A stretch of DNA of 64,000 nucleotides from Kiloniellales bacterium (GTDB taxonomy: Bacteria; Pseudomonadota; Alphaproteobacteria; Kiloniellales; JAKSBE01). Position numbers and translations under genes: made by a program. The stretch's first letter is position 1; every line of letters begins with the position of its first letter. Positions 1-7,599 of the stretch are shown here, one piece after another. Under the pieces are notes generated by a model that worked only from the letters and a program-made list of their open reading frames with translations, was not told the origin of the DNA and ran no database searches. The stretch lies in NCBI GenBank assembly GCA_030066685.1, contig JASJBF010000002.1, positions 1 to 64,000 of the forward strand. The letters run 5' to 3'.

Positions 1-55
1 CCCGCGTGGGCTGAAACATTCGGCTCGCTATGCGATTTCGGTGGCGGCAACAGCC

Positions 56-107
56 TAGCGCACTTCCCGATCAGACGCGTTCGCGTCTGGCCGGGAGTAG
101 TGCGCTA
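56..107. repeat. Imperfect inverted repeat (hairpin)
   Basis: The outer arms TAGCGCAC and GTGCGCTA and the inner arms AGACGCG and CGTCT around a TTCG loop form a long imperfect hairpin. It lies in the non-coding stretch before the hydrogenase regulator. It belongs with three other palindromes of similar size in the window (122-177, 18871-18920, 18933-18984), which resemble dispersed intergenic palindromes common in alphaproteobacteria. No gene is seen in 1-313. Confidence 0.6.
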
Positions 108-121
108 ATACCTTGAAGTTC

Positions 122-177
122 GGGCATTATCCGACCAGATGGATCGCAGAGCGATTCCATCTGATCGGATAATGCCC
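122..177. repeat. Inverted repeat (hairpin)
   Basis: GGGCATTATCCGA on the left is matched by TCGGATAATGCCC on the right, with CAGATGGA/TCCATCTG and TCGC/GCGA inside, so nearly the whole 56 bp pairs. It starts 15 bp after the preceding hairpin. It could end a transcript arriving from the left, but no T-tract follows, so a dispersed palindromic repeat is the safer reading. Confidence 0.65.
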
Positions 178-267
178 TAGATCGCCGGATCCCCACGTGA
201 CGACTTGAGAGCCATGCCCGATTTGCGCCAGCTGGCGGACCGGATCCCCCACCCGGGTTGGGGTCAC

Positions 268-295
268 TTGACCAAATGCGCTTTCACGCTAGACT
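268..295 (+). promoter_or_regulatory. Possible sigma-70 promoter of the hoxA-like gene
   Basis: TTGACC (268-273), a 16-bp spacer and TAGACT (290-295) resemble a housekeeping promoter. The predicted transcription start near 302 lies about 30 bp before the GTG start. The palindrome at 316-330 would then lie just downstream of the transcription start, where a bound protein could repress. This is pattern matching only. Confidence 0.35.
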
Positions 296-315
296 GCATT
301 CTATCTTTTCATATT

Positions 316-330
316 GATAAGAAACTTATC
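316..330. promoter_or_regulatory. Hydrogenase-locus palindrome, copy 1 (putative operator)
   Basis: GATAAGAAACTTATC is a perfect inverted repeat (7-bp arms at 315-321 and 325-331 with the adjoining bases). It ends one base before the GTG start of the activator gene. It aligns with 15-mers at 2033-2047, 2058-2072, 6451-6465 and 6494-6508 under the pattern GNWARSWDRSTTWDC. Its position over the start region suggests autoregulation. Confidence 0.5.
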
Positions 331-331
331 A

Positions 332-1774
332 GTGCCTACGGAACACACAGTTCTGCTCATATCGACGGACGAGGATCTGCAGGCCCGGACCGCGGAGGCC
401 TTGGGCGTCGACCCGGACTATCGGCTGATCATTTGTCGCGGCGAGCAGGAGGCGATGGCACGTCTCAACGAGTTGCAAGCGCATCTTGTCTTTTGCGATG
501 CCGACTTGATTTCGGACGAGACGTCGAATGTGCTGGTCAATGCCCGTATTTCGCATCCTCACGTGGCCCGCGTGCTGCTGGGTTCGCCGGAAGCGGCCGG
601 GAAATGCGCCGAGATTGCCCGGCGAGCCGCAACCTACCTTTACGTGTTGAATCCGGTGTCCCAGGACCAGATTCGGCTCCTGGCCAAGCGCGCTCTCGAG
701 CTCAGCGAGCTTTCTCGACGCCACCGCGTCTTGTCGCGCGAGCTGAAGATCTCGATGGACGATGACATCTTCGTCGAGAGCGAGGAGTTCTCCGTCAAGG
801 GCGGCTGGTCGCAGTTCGAGAAGCTGGTCTATGTCAGCGCCAAGATGGCGGAGCTTTGTGCGGAGGCAAAGCAGGCCGCCCAGACCGAGTTGCCGGTGCT
901 GATCCAGGGCGAGACCGGTACGGGCAAGGAGCTGCTGGCGCGTGCGATCCACTTCAATTCGACCCGCCTGAACTCGCCGATGCACGTGCAGAACTGCGGT
1001 GGCATGTCCGACGACACCCTGCACTCGGAGCTCTTCGGCCATGTTCGCGGCGCCTTTACCGGCGCGGTCGCCGACCGCCTCGGCCTGTTCCGCGCGGCGG
1101 ACGGCGGCACGGTGTTTCTCGACGAGATCTCTGAGATCTCGCCCAGCTTCCAGGTCAGCCTGTTGCGCTTCCTTCAAGAAGGCGAGGTCAAGCCCCTCGG
1201 TTCGGACCGGCTGTACCACGCCGATGTCCGTGTGATCGTCGCCAGCAACCGGCCCCTATATCAATTGGTCGAGCGCGGTGAGTTCCGCCGCGATCTCTAC
1301 TATCGTCTGAAGGGCTTCGAGCTGCACATTCCGGCGTTGCGCGAGCGGCCCGAGGACGTGCCGCCGCTGACCCAGTTCTTCATCGAAAAGTACGCAGGCG
1401 TCGTGGGCCGGCGAGTCGTCGGCATCACCAAGGAGGCCTTGGAGAAGCTCGAGGCCTACGACTATCCGGGCAACGTGCGTGAGCTGGAGACCGAGATCCG
1501 CCGCATGGTGGCGATCGCAGAGCAGGGTGGCTACATCGCCGCGCGCCACCTTTCGCCGGTCTTCGAGAGGGTCGACACCCGCAAGGACGCCCAGCCGGGC
1601 TTCGTGACCGAGGGCGCCAGCCTGAAGGCGATGGTCGAGAACCTCGAAAAACAGGTCGTCGCCTCCTCACTGCAGCGCAACCACTGGAACCAGAGCAAGG
1701 CGGCGGACGAGCTGGGGCTGTCCCGGGTCGGCCTGGCCAACAAGATCAAGCGCTATGGCCTTCAGGACGCTTGA
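332..1774 (+). CDS. hoxA: HoxA/HupR-type sigma-54 activator of hydrogenase genes
   Basis: NtrC-family enhancer-binding protein of about 480 residues. Residues 1-125 form a receiver-like domain, the centre is an AAA+ domain with Walker A GETGTGKE and the sigma-54 contact loop GAFTGA, and the C-terminus is a Fis-type HTH (SKAADELGLSRVGLANKI). The receiver looks degenerate: the conserved Lys-Pro near its end reads LNP. Known HupR/HoxA proteins can activate without phosphorylation, and no HupT-type kinase or HupUV sensor is nearby. The GTG at 332 was chosen because it follows the palindrome and gives a normal receiver N-terminus; TTG at 314 is possible. The perfect sigma-54 promoter before hupS is its obvious target. 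Confidence 0.9.
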   Translation: MPTEHTVLLISTDEDLQARTAEALGVDPDYRLIICRGEQEAMARLNELQAHLVFCDADLISDETSNVLVNARISHPHVARVLLGSPEAAGKCAEIARRAATYLYVLNPVSQDQIRLLAKRALELSELSRRHRVLSRELKISMDDDIFVESEEFSVKGGWSQFEKLVYVSAKMAELCAEAKQAAQTELPVLIQGETGTGKELLARAIHFNSTRLNSPMHVQNCGGMSDDTLHSELFGHVRGAFTGAVADRLGLFRAADGGTVFLDEISEISPSFQVSLLRFLQEGEVKPLGSDRLYHADVRVIVASNRPLYQLVERGEFRRDLYYRLKGFELHIPALRERPEDVPPLTQFFIEKYAGVVGRRVVGITKEALEKLEAYDYPGNVRELETEIRRMVAIAEQGGYIAARHLSPVFERVDTRKDAQPGFVTEGASLKAMVENLEKQVVASSLQRNHWNQSKAADELGLSRVGLANKIKRYGLQDA

Positions 1775-1798
1775 GCCGCCCCGCACCGGAGCGCCGGG

Positions 1799-2020
1799 GT
1801 GAGCGACGACTCCGGCCGCGTGATGCGCTTCCCGCAGTCCCGGGTGCCGGGCAGCGGCAAGCGACGTTCGGTCAAGGACCTGGGCCTGACCAAGCTCGCC
1901 CGCCTGATCGATCCGACCGGACGCGGGGCCAGCGGGCACTGGTGCAGCCGCTGCGAAGGCGTCTGGTACGGCTACGTCTCGGAGGCCGAATGCCCGGTCT
2001 GCGGCAATCGCCAAGGGTGA
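1799..2020 (+). CDS. Small zinc-ribbon protein
   Basis: Protein of 73 residues from a GTG start, 24 bp after hoxA and so probably co-transcribed. The N-terminal half is basic (GKRRSVKDLGL). The C-terminal half holds two CxxC pairs, WCSRC and CPVC, 14 residues apart, typical of a zinc ribbon or rubredoxin-like knuckle. I do not recognise a family. The position between activator and structural genes suggests a regulatory or accessory role, but this is inference only. Confidence 0.65.
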   Translation: MSDDSGRVMRFPQSRVPGSGKRRSVKDLGLTKLARLIDPTGRGASGHWCSRCEGVWYGYVSEAECPVCGNRQG

Positions 2021-2032
2021 CCGCCGGTAGCC

Positions 2033-2072
2033 GCAAAGTAGGTTTACAGGGCTGCAAGCAAACTTACTTTAC
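2033..2072. promoter_or_regulatory. Hydrogenase-locus palindromes, copies 2 and 3 (putative enhancer sites)
   Basis: GCAAAGTAGGTTTAC (2033-2047) and GCAAACTTACTTTAC (2058-2072) share the pattern GCAAASTWRSTTTAC and lie 25 bp apart. They sit about 110-150 bp upstream of the start predicted from the sigma-54 promoter at 2157-2172, the usual place for enhancer sites of an NtrC-family activator. HoxA is the natural candidate to bind them. Confidence 0.6.
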
Positions 2073-2156
2073 AGATGACCTGCGCCGGCCGCGTTCTCTC
2101 CAGGTGGCCGCACCGTAATCGACTGTTCCGATTGCGAAGTTTTTTTCCAGAGTGAT

Positions 2157-2172
2157 TGGCACACCGCTTGCT
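2157..2172 (+). promoter_or_regulatory. Sigma-54 promoter of the hydrogenase operon
   Basis: TGGCAC (2157-2162), five bases, then TTGCT (2168-2172): an exact match to the -24/-12 consensus TGGCAC-N5-TTGCW. Transcription should start near 2183, leaving a leader of about 75 bases before the hupS ATG. With a sigma-54 activator encoded just upstream, this is the best supported promoter in the window. Confidence 0.9.
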
Positions 2173-2257
2173 TAAGAGGCGCGGAAGGACCCGCGACGGT
2201 CTCGGGGCCGCGATCCGCGCGCTGGTGCCGGAGGCGGCGAAGCAAGGGAGGTAACGA

Positions 2258-3220
2258 ATGGCCAATCTGTTATGGCTCCAGGGCGGCGCCTGTTCCGGCA
2301 ACACCATGTCATTCCTCAACGCCGAGGAACCCAGCGCCTGCGACCTGGTGACCGACTTCGGCATCAACGTCCTGTGGCAGCCCTCGCTTGGGCTCGAGCT
2401 TGGCGACAACGTCAAGGCGATCCTGGAGAAGTGCATCTCGGGGGAGATCCAGCTCGACATCTTCGTCTTCGAGGGCACGGTGGTGAACGCGCCGGACGGC
2501 ACCGGCGAATGGAACCGCTTCTGCGGCCGGCCGATGAAGGAGTGGGTCAAGGAGCTTTCCACGGCGGCGCAGTTCGTCGTGGCGATCGGCGACTGCGCGA
2601 CCTGGGGCGGCATCCCGGCGACCGCGCCGAACCCCTCGGAAAGCCAGGGCCTGCAGTTCCTCAAGCGCAACCACGGTGGCGCGCTGGGTGCCGGCTTCAC
2701 CTCCAAGGCCGGGCTGCCGGTGATCAACATCCCGGGCTGCCCGGCGCATCCGGACTGGGTCACCCAGATTCTCGTGGCGGTGGCCACGGGCCGCGCCGGC
2801 GACTTGGAGCTCGACGATTTCCAGCGGCCCAAGACCTTCTTCTCCAGCTTCACCCAGACCGGCTGCACCCGGAACATGCACTTCGCCTACAAGGTCTCGG
2901 CGACCGCCTTCGGCCAGCGCAAGGGCTGCCTGTTCTACGACCTGGGCTGCCGCGGTCCCATGACCCATAGCCCCTGCAACCGCATCCTCTGGAACCGGGT
3001 GTCGTCCAAGACGCGGGCCGGCATGCCCTGCCTCGGCTGCACCGAACCGGAGTTTCCCTTCTTCGACCTCGCGCCCGGCACGGTCTTCAAGACCCAGACC
3101 ATGATGGGCGTGCCCAAGGACCTGCCCGAGGGCGTCGACAAGAAGGGCTACGTGAAGCTCACCGCCGCCGCCAAGGGCGCCGCCCCGGCCTGGGCGGAAG
3201 AAGACATCTTCGTCGTCTGA
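2258..3220 (+). CDS. hupS: [NiFe] hydrogenase small subunit, group 2a type
   Basis: Electron-transfer subunit of 320 residues with a strong ribosome site (AGGGAGGT) before ATG. It begins MANLLWLQGGACSGN with no Tat signal, so the enzyme should stay in the cytoplasm. The sequence follows cyanobacterial HupS and mycobacterial Huc-type subunits closely in length and motifs (GDCATWGG, IPGCPAHPDW, TGCTRN, GMPCLGCTEPEFPF). The first cluster motif has Cys12 but Asn15 where standard small subunits have a second Cys. This group shares the trait, and Huc is known to carry [3Fe-4S] rather than [4Fe-4S] clusters. It heads the operon and partners HupL. Confidence 0.96.
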   Translation: MANLLWLQGGACSGNTMSFLNAEEPSACDLVTDFGINVLWQPSLGLELGDNVKAILEKCISGEIQLDIFVFEGTVVNAPDGTGEWNRFCGRPMKEWVKELSTAAQFVVAIGDCATWGGIPATAPNPSESQGLQFLKRNHGGALGAGFTSKAGLPVINIPGCPAHPDWVTQILVAVATGRAGDLELDDFQRPKTFFSSFTQTGCTRNMHFAYKVSATAFGQRKGCLFYDLGCRGPMTHSPCNRILWNRVSSKTRAGMPCLGCTEPEFPFFDLAPGTVFKTQTMMGVPKDLPEGVDKKGYVKLTAAAKGAAPAWAEEDIFVV

Positions 3221-3248
3221 TCACGGCGAAAAAGGGAGGACAACAGCC

Positions 3249-4844
3249 ATGTCAGCCGTTCAAACGCTCGACATCTCGCCGGTTGGCCGCGTCGAGGGCG
3301 ACCTCGACGTTCGCGTCGACATCCAGGACGGCGTGGTCACCAATGCCTGGACCCACGCCGAGCTCTTCCGGGGCTTCGAGGTCATCCTGCGCGACAAGGA
3401 CCCGCAGGCCGGCCTCGTCGTCACGCCGCGCGCGTGCGGCATCTGCGGCGCCTCGCACCTGACCTGTGCGGCCTGGGCGCTGGACACTGCCTGGGGCACG
3501 ACGGTGCCGCGCAACGCGATCCTGGCGCGCAACCTGGGGCAGATCGTCGAATCGATCCAGTCGCTGCCGCGCCACCACTACGGCCTCTTCATGATCGACT
3601 TCACCAACAAGAACTATGCCGCCAGCCAGTTCTTCGAGGACGCCGTCAAGCGCTATGCGCCCTTCACCGGGACCTCCTACGAGGCCGGAGTCACCATCTC
3701 GGGCCGGCCGGTGGAGATCTATGCCTTGCTCGGTGGGCAGTGGCCGCATTCCTCTTACATGGTGCCCGGCGGGGTGATGTGTGCCCCGACGCTGACCGAC
3801 GTGACCCGCGCCTGGTCAATCCTGGAGCACTTCCGGCGCAACTGGGTCGAGCCGCTCTGGCTCGGCTGCGCCATGGAGCGCTACGAGGAGATCCAGTCCT
3901 ACGACGACTTCATGAGCTGGCTCGACGAGCGCCCCGAGCACGCCAACTCGGATCTCGGTCTCTACTGGCGCATGGGCATGGACATCGGCCTTCAGAACTT
4001 CGGCCGCGGCCATGGCAAGTTCATCTCCTGGGGCTACCTGCCACACGAGGACAAGTATCAGAACCCGACCATCGAGGGCCGTCAGGCCGCGGTGATCATG
4101 AAGTCGGGCGTCTATGACGGCGCCAGCGACAGCCACAAGCTGATGGACCAGGCCTTCGCCCGCGAGGACATGACCCACGCCTGGTACGACGAGACCGGCG
4201 AAAGCCATCCCTTCGACCGGGTGACCAACCCGGTCGGCAAGAACCCGGTCGACGTCGACGGCAAGTACTCCTGGTGCACCGCCGTGCGCCACGCCGAGAA
4301 CGGCCGCCTCGAGGCCGGCCCGCTGGCCCGGCAGCTGGTCGCCGGCGGCGCCCACGGCGAGGACTGGCAGCACAGCGATCCGCTGGTCCTCGACATGTAC
4401 CGCAAGATGGGCGGCCCCTCGATCCTGCTCCGTCACTTCGCCCGCATGCACGAGCTCTGCAAGCTCTACCGCCAGGCCGAGCGCATCCTGCGCGAGTTCA
4501 AGCTCGCCGACGAGTGGTACATCAAGCCGACCGAGAAGGACGGCCAGGGCTGGGGCGCCACCGAGGCGATCCGCGGCGCGCTCTGCCACTGGATCGACGT
4601 GCGGGACGGCAAGATCAAGAACTACCAAATCATCGCGCCGACCACCTGGAACGTCGGCCCCCGCGCGTCGGACGGCGAACGCGGGCCGATCGAGGAAGCC
4701 CTGATCGGCACCCCGATCAAGGATTCCAGCGATCCGGTCGAGGTCGGTCACGTCTGCCGCTCTTACGACTCCTGCCTGGTCTGCACGGTCCACGCTCACG
4801 ATGCCAAGTCGGGCAAGGAACTGGCCCGTTTCCGCACGGCGTGA
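3249..4844 (+). CDS. hupL: [NiFe] hydrogenase large subunit, group 2a type
   Basis: Catalytic subunit of 531 residues, 28 bp after hupS with its own GGGAGG site. The active-site motifs are visible: L1 RACGICGASH near residue 62 and L2 DSCLVCTVH near the C-terminus. These supply the four cysteines for the Ni-Fe(CN)2CO centre. L2 has Ser where most enzymes have Pro (DPCxxC). The 16 residues after CTVH (AHDAKSGKELARFRTA) are the expected propeptide removed by the protease at 5654-6145. Role: H2 oxidation feeding the respiratory chain. Relatives in group 2a include enzymes with affinity high enough for atmospheric H2; that property cannot be read from sequence. Confidence 0.97.
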   Translation: MSAVQTLDISPVGRVEGDLDVRVDIQDGVVTNAWTHAELFRGFEVILRDKDPQAGLVVTPRACGICGASHLTCAAWALDTAWGTTVPRNAILARNLGQIVESIQSLPRHHYGLFMIDFTNKNYAASQFFEDAVKRYAPFTGTSYEAGVTISGRPVEIYALLGGQWPHSSYMVPGGVMCAPTLTDVTRAWSILEHFRRNWVEPLWLGCAMERYEEIQSYDDFMSWLDERPEHANSDLGLYWRMGMDIGLQNFGRGHGKFISWGYLPHEDKYQNPTIEGRQAAVIMKSGVYDGASDSHKLMDQAFAREDMTHAWYDETGESHPFDRVTNPVGKNPVDVDGKYSWCTAVRHAENGRLEAGPLARQLVAGGAHGEDWQHSDPLVLDMYRKMGGPSILLRHFARMHELCKLYRQAERILREFKLADEWYIKPTEKDGQGWGATEAIRGALCHWIDVRDGKIKNYQIIAPTTWNVGPRASDGERGPIEEALIGTPIKDSSDPVEVGHVCRSYDSCLVCTVHAHDAKSGKELARFRTA

Positions 4845-4857
4845 TGAAATCGGTTTG

Positions 4858-4883
4858 ACGGGGGGTGGTCCGCCACCCCCCGT
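4858..4883 (+). terminator. GC-rich hairpin after hupL
   Basis: An 11-bp perfect stem (4858-4868 with 4873-4883) around a 4-base loop, followed by only two T residues. It lies between the structural genes and the accessory genes. It probably stabilises the hupSL message or partly terminates transcription, which would explain lower accessory expression. Confidence 0.6.
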
Positions 4884-4927
4884 TTGCCGAAGAAAACGAT
4901 AAGAAGAAACGTCCTGGGGAGAGAGCG

Positions 4928-5314
4928 ATGGCCGAGGTTGCCGACAAGGATCCCGTGGTCGCCGAGCGGGAGGACTACGTCACGCGCTACGGCGTGGCGC
5001 CCTCGGAGGCCGATCACGCGACCTTGCTACGGATGATCGAAGACCTCATGACCGAAGGGCTGAAGACCGAGGTCGAGCCCTTTCCCGAGACCGACAGGGA
5101 ATTCGCCGGAATCCTGGACGAGCTCCGCCACCTCGACGCGGATCAGCTGCGTGCCAAACTTGTGGTCAGCGGCTGGCTGCTCCAGCCCTACGGCGAGGAC
5201 GAGATGCGCTGCCAGGAATGCATGTACTTCCTGGTCCACAAGCGCTGGTGCGACCTGCCCGAGCTGAGCCTGCCGGCCGAGCCGGATTGGTGGTGCCGGC
5301 TCTGGCGGATCTGA
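4928..5314 (+). CDS. Four-cysteine hydrogenase-cluster protein, copy 1
   Basis: Protein of 128 residues; ATG at 4928 follows a GGGGAGAG site, which favours it over an upstream GTG. The N-terminal part is acidic and helical. The C-terminal 35 residues carry Cys95, Cys98, Cys108 and Cys123 within QECMYFLVH, CDLPEL and CRLWRI. The gene 10 bp downstream encodes a paralogue with the same spacing (C-x2-C-x9-C-x14-C). The four Cys could hold Zn or an Fe-S or rubredoxin-like iron. I cannot name the family. Its place directly after hupL suggests an electron carrier or a subunit or assembly factor special to this hydrogenase type. Confidence 0.8.
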   Translation: MAEVADKDPVVAEREDYVTRYGVAPSEADHATLLRMIEDLMTEGLKTEVEPFPETDREFAGILDELRHLDADQLRAKLVVSGWLLQPYGEDEMRCQECMYFLVHKRWCDLPELSLPAEPDWWCRLWRI

Positions 5315-5324
5315 GGACGCCGAG

Positions 5325-5657
5325 ATGACCGAGGCCGGCACCACTGCCGAAGACGAGGCCCTGCGGGACGAGATCGCGGCCAAGCTGAAATCCGGGCTCG
5401 AGACGGAAGTCTGGCCGCGGGCCGAGACCTCAGAGATGGTCAATGAGGTCGTGGCGCGCCTGCGCAGGGAGGCCGGCGAGGACCTGACCGCCAAGCTTGT
5501 GATCGCCGGCGTCACCGGCCACCCAATCGAGGCGGACGACATCGAGCAGCCCTGTGAGACCTGCATGTACTACCTGGTGCACCGCGGTTTCTGCGAGCTG
5601 CCGGAGCTGATGATCCCGGTGGCGCCGGAGTGGTCCTGCCGGCTCTGGCGGATATGA
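5325..5657 (+). CDS. Four-cysteine hydrogenase-cluster protein, copy 2
   Basis: Protein of 110 residues, paralogue of the preceding gene. Cys77, Cys80, Cys90 and Cys105 have identical spacing, and the C-terminus has ETCMYYLVH, CELPEL and again CRLWRI. The N-terminal halves differ more but both contain a helical acidic stretch and an AKLVxxG segment. Tandem retention of two divergent copies suggests a heterodimer or two partners. The stop overlaps the start of the protease gene (ATGA). Confidence 0.8.
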   Translation: MTEAGTTAEDEALRDEIAAKLKSGLETEVWPRAETSEMVNEVVARLRREAGEDLTAKLVIAGVTGHPIEADDIEQPCETCMYYLVHRGFCELPELMIPVAPEWSCRLWRI

Positions 5658-6145
5658 CCCTGGCGGTCATCGGCTGCGGCAATCCCAACCGCCGGGACGA
5701 CGGGGTCGGTCCGGAGGTCATCGCCCGGCTGCGGCGCCAGGCCTTGCCGGAGGGCGTCGCGCTCTACGACGCCGGAACCGACGGCATGGGGGTGATGTAC
5801 CGGGCCCGCGGCGCCTCGCATCTGATCATCGTCGACGCCCGGTCTCCCGAGAGCGCGCCCGGGGCGATCTACGACGTTCCGGGCGAGATCCTCGAGGCCC
5901 CGCCGCCCCGGAGCCTGAACCTCCACGACTTCCGCTGGGACCACGCGCTCTTCGCCGGGCGCAAGATCTACGGCGAGGCTTTCCCGGCGCAGGTGAAGGT
6001 CTTCCTGGTCGAGGCCGGCTCCCTGGACCTCGGACTGGGGTTGACCGAGGCCGTCGAGGCCGCTGCCGAGGCGGTCGCCGCCCGGATCGCGGCCTTGTCG
6101 AAGGCCTACGCCGCGGGAGACTGGACCGGAGGTCCTTCGGCATGA
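5654..6145 (+). CDS. hupD: Hydrogenase maturation endopeptidase
   Basis: Protein of 163 residues of the HyaD/HupD/HoxW family. It starts at the ATG overlapping the previous stop (ATGA). The family signature GCGNPNRRDDGVGPEV is at residues 7-22 and a second acidic site is in LIIVDARS; both families of acidic residues normally probe nickel in the large subunit. It should clip the HupL propeptide after CTVH once nickel is in place. Confidence 0.93.
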   Translation: MTLAVIGCGNPNRRDDGVGPEVIARLRRQALPEGVALYDAGTDGMGVMYRARGASHLIIVDARSPESAPGAIYDVPGEILEAPPPRSLNLHDFRWDHALFAGRKIYGEAFPAQVKVFLVEAGSLDLGLGLTEAVEAAAEAVAARIAALSKAYAAGDWTGGPSA

Positions 6146-6459
6146 CCGCCCGGGTCGACGTGCGCCAAGGCTCGGTCTACCTCTCGGCCGAGGTCTACGA
6201 GACCTACTTCGCCGGTGTCCGCGCGGTGATCGTTCTGATCCGGGACGGCAGCCTGCAGGTTCTCCCCGTGCGCCAGATGGCGGCCGGCGGCTGCCTGCTG
6301 AAGATCCGCAATGCGGCCGGGGACCGGGTCGCCGCGGCGCCCGATGTCTTCCAGGCCAAGGGTCTCGCCGAATGGTGTGGGGTAGGCCTGAACGCCCGCT
6401 GGTCCTCGGAGCAGAGCGCCCTGGTGATCGATCTGCCAGCCGAAACAACTGCAAACTAA
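6142..6459 (+). CDS. Conserved small protein of the hydrogenase operon
   Basis: Protein of 105 residues whose ATG overlaps the protease stop (ATGA), so it is translationally coupled. It is mostly beta-rich with a central hydrophobic strand (AGVRAVIVLIRDG) and has no signal peptide or metal motif beyond two scattered Cys. I do not recognise the family. Coupling to the protease suggests a role in maturation or assembly. Confidence 0.7.
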   Translation: MTARVDVRQGSVYLSAEVYETYFAGVRAVIVLIRDGSLQVLPVRQMAAGGCLLKIRNAAGDRVAAAPDVFQAKGLAEWCGVGLNARWSSEQSALVIDLPAETTAN

Positions 6460-6527
6460 CTTTGCATCTTGAAAAATTAGTAGACAGGTTTCTGTAAGCA
6501 GGCTTTACTAACTGCAAAGAAACTTGC
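6451..6527. promoter_or_regulatory. Cluster of hydrogenase-locus palindromes before the TPR gene
   Basis: GCAAACTAACTTTGC (6451-6465) and GTAAGCAGGCTTTAC (6494-6508) match the motif seen before hoxA and hupS. GCAAAGAAACTTGC (6514-6527) is a 14-bp variant and GTAGACAGGTTTCTG (6480-6494) a weaker one. The region fills the gap between the 105-residue protein and the TPR gene, so a second regulated promoter probably starts here. I see no good -24/-12 element downstream, so the promoter class is unclear. Confidence 0.5.
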
Positions 6528-6570
6528 GTGGCGTGAATTGACTCGCCCGCGTCTTTGGGAGAGATCACGC

Positions 6571-7569
6571 ATGGCCGCGCGCAGCCGAACCGAGGATCAG
6601 GTCAAGGCCGCCCTCCGGGCCGTCGAGGAGGCCGAGGCCTCGGCCCAGGAAAAGGCGGAGATGCTGATGGAGATCGCCATGGGGCTGCAGACCAGGCCTC
6701 GGGCGGTCGAGGACCTCGAGGCGGCCGTCGGGCTTTACCGGACCGCGCTCGATCTCTGCCCCGCCGATCTCGGCCTGCTCGCCGCCCGAATCCGTGCCCG
6801 CCTGGGCACGGCCTTGATGGCAATCCCCGCCGAGGATCCGGGGACGCTGGAGCAGGCGCGCGACACCTTCCAAGCCGCGCTCGAAGTCCTGGACACCGAG
6901 GGGCTGGGCGAAGAGATCGCCGAGGCCGAGATGAACCTCGGCCTGGCGATCCAGAACCTGGCGGGTCTCGGCCGGGCCCGGATCCAGGACGCGATCTCCG
7001 CCTATCAGCGGGCGCTCAGGACTTTCGACAAAGGGCGCCATCCCAAGGAGTTCGCGATCCTGCAGAACAACCTCGCGACCGCCTTCCTCTCGATCCCCTT
7101 CACCGACGAGGCCTCCAAACTGCGCGAGGCCCTGGCGGTGCAGGCCTTCGAGGAGGGCCTGTCGGTGGTCAATCTGGTCGACCATCCCTCGGAGTACGCG
7201 ATGCTCCAGAACAACCTGGGCAACGCGCTGCAGTACGTCTCTTCCAGCCACCGGATCGAGAACGGCTTTCGCGCGCTCGATGCCTACGACGAGGCGCTCA
7301 AGGTGCGGACCTGCCGCGACACGCCGGGGGCCTACGCCAACACGGTGGCGAACAAGGCCAACTGCCTGGCGAACCTGCCGGACGACCCGGCCCGGCCGGA
7401 GGCCGGAAACCTGGCGAATTCAGCCGCGGCGCTCGCGCTCTATCGCGAGGCCACGGCGATTTTCGAGTCCCTGGGCGAGCGCGACAAGGTCGCCAACGTC
7501 ACGGCCGCCATCGCAGAGATCGAGGCGGCCTTCGGGCCGAAAGCGGGCCAGATCAACGGCTCCGCCTGA
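6571..7569 (+). CDS. TPR-repeat protein of the hydrogenase cluster
   Basis: Protein of 332 residues; the ATG at 6571 follows GGGAGAG. Repeated helical units with N/Q-L-G-x-A-Y/F patterns (LQNNLATAFLSI, LQNNLGNALQYV, ANKANCLANL) indicate about five to six TPR motifs, and there is no signal peptide. TPR proteins act as scaffolds. Its place between hydrogenase genes and the two tiny membrane proteins suggests it helps assemble or dock the enzyme. The operator-like palindromes just upstream suggest regulation together with hupSL. Confidence 0.8.
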   Translation: MAARSRTEDQVKAALRAVEEAEASAQEKAEMLMEIAMGLQTRPRAVEDLEAAVGLYRTALDLCPADLGLLAARIRARLGTALMAIPAEDPGTLEQARDTFQAALEVLDTEGLGEEIAEAEMNLGLAIQNLAGLGRARIQDAISAYQRALRTFDKGRHPKEFAILQNNLATAFLSIPFTDEASKLREALAVQAFEEGLSVVNLVDHPSEYAMLQNNLGNALQYVSSSHRIENGFRALDAYDEALKVRTCRDTPGAYANTVANKANCLANLPDDPARPEAGNLANSAAALALYREATAIFESLGERDKVANVTAAIAEIEAAFGPKAGQINGSA

Positions 7570-7599
7570 ACCCACGGCCAATTCAACAAGAGGGTGAAC

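Noticed and set aside
205-765. Open frame overlapping the start of the hoxA-like gene
   Set aside because: It is a shadow of hoxA in another frame, rich in Arg/Gly/Pro with no family motif.
6529-6543. TGGCG...TTGAC resembling a sigma-54 promoter before the TPR gene
   Set aside because: The distance between the GG and the downstream element is 2-3 bases short of the -24/-12 spacing, and the -12 GC is missing.
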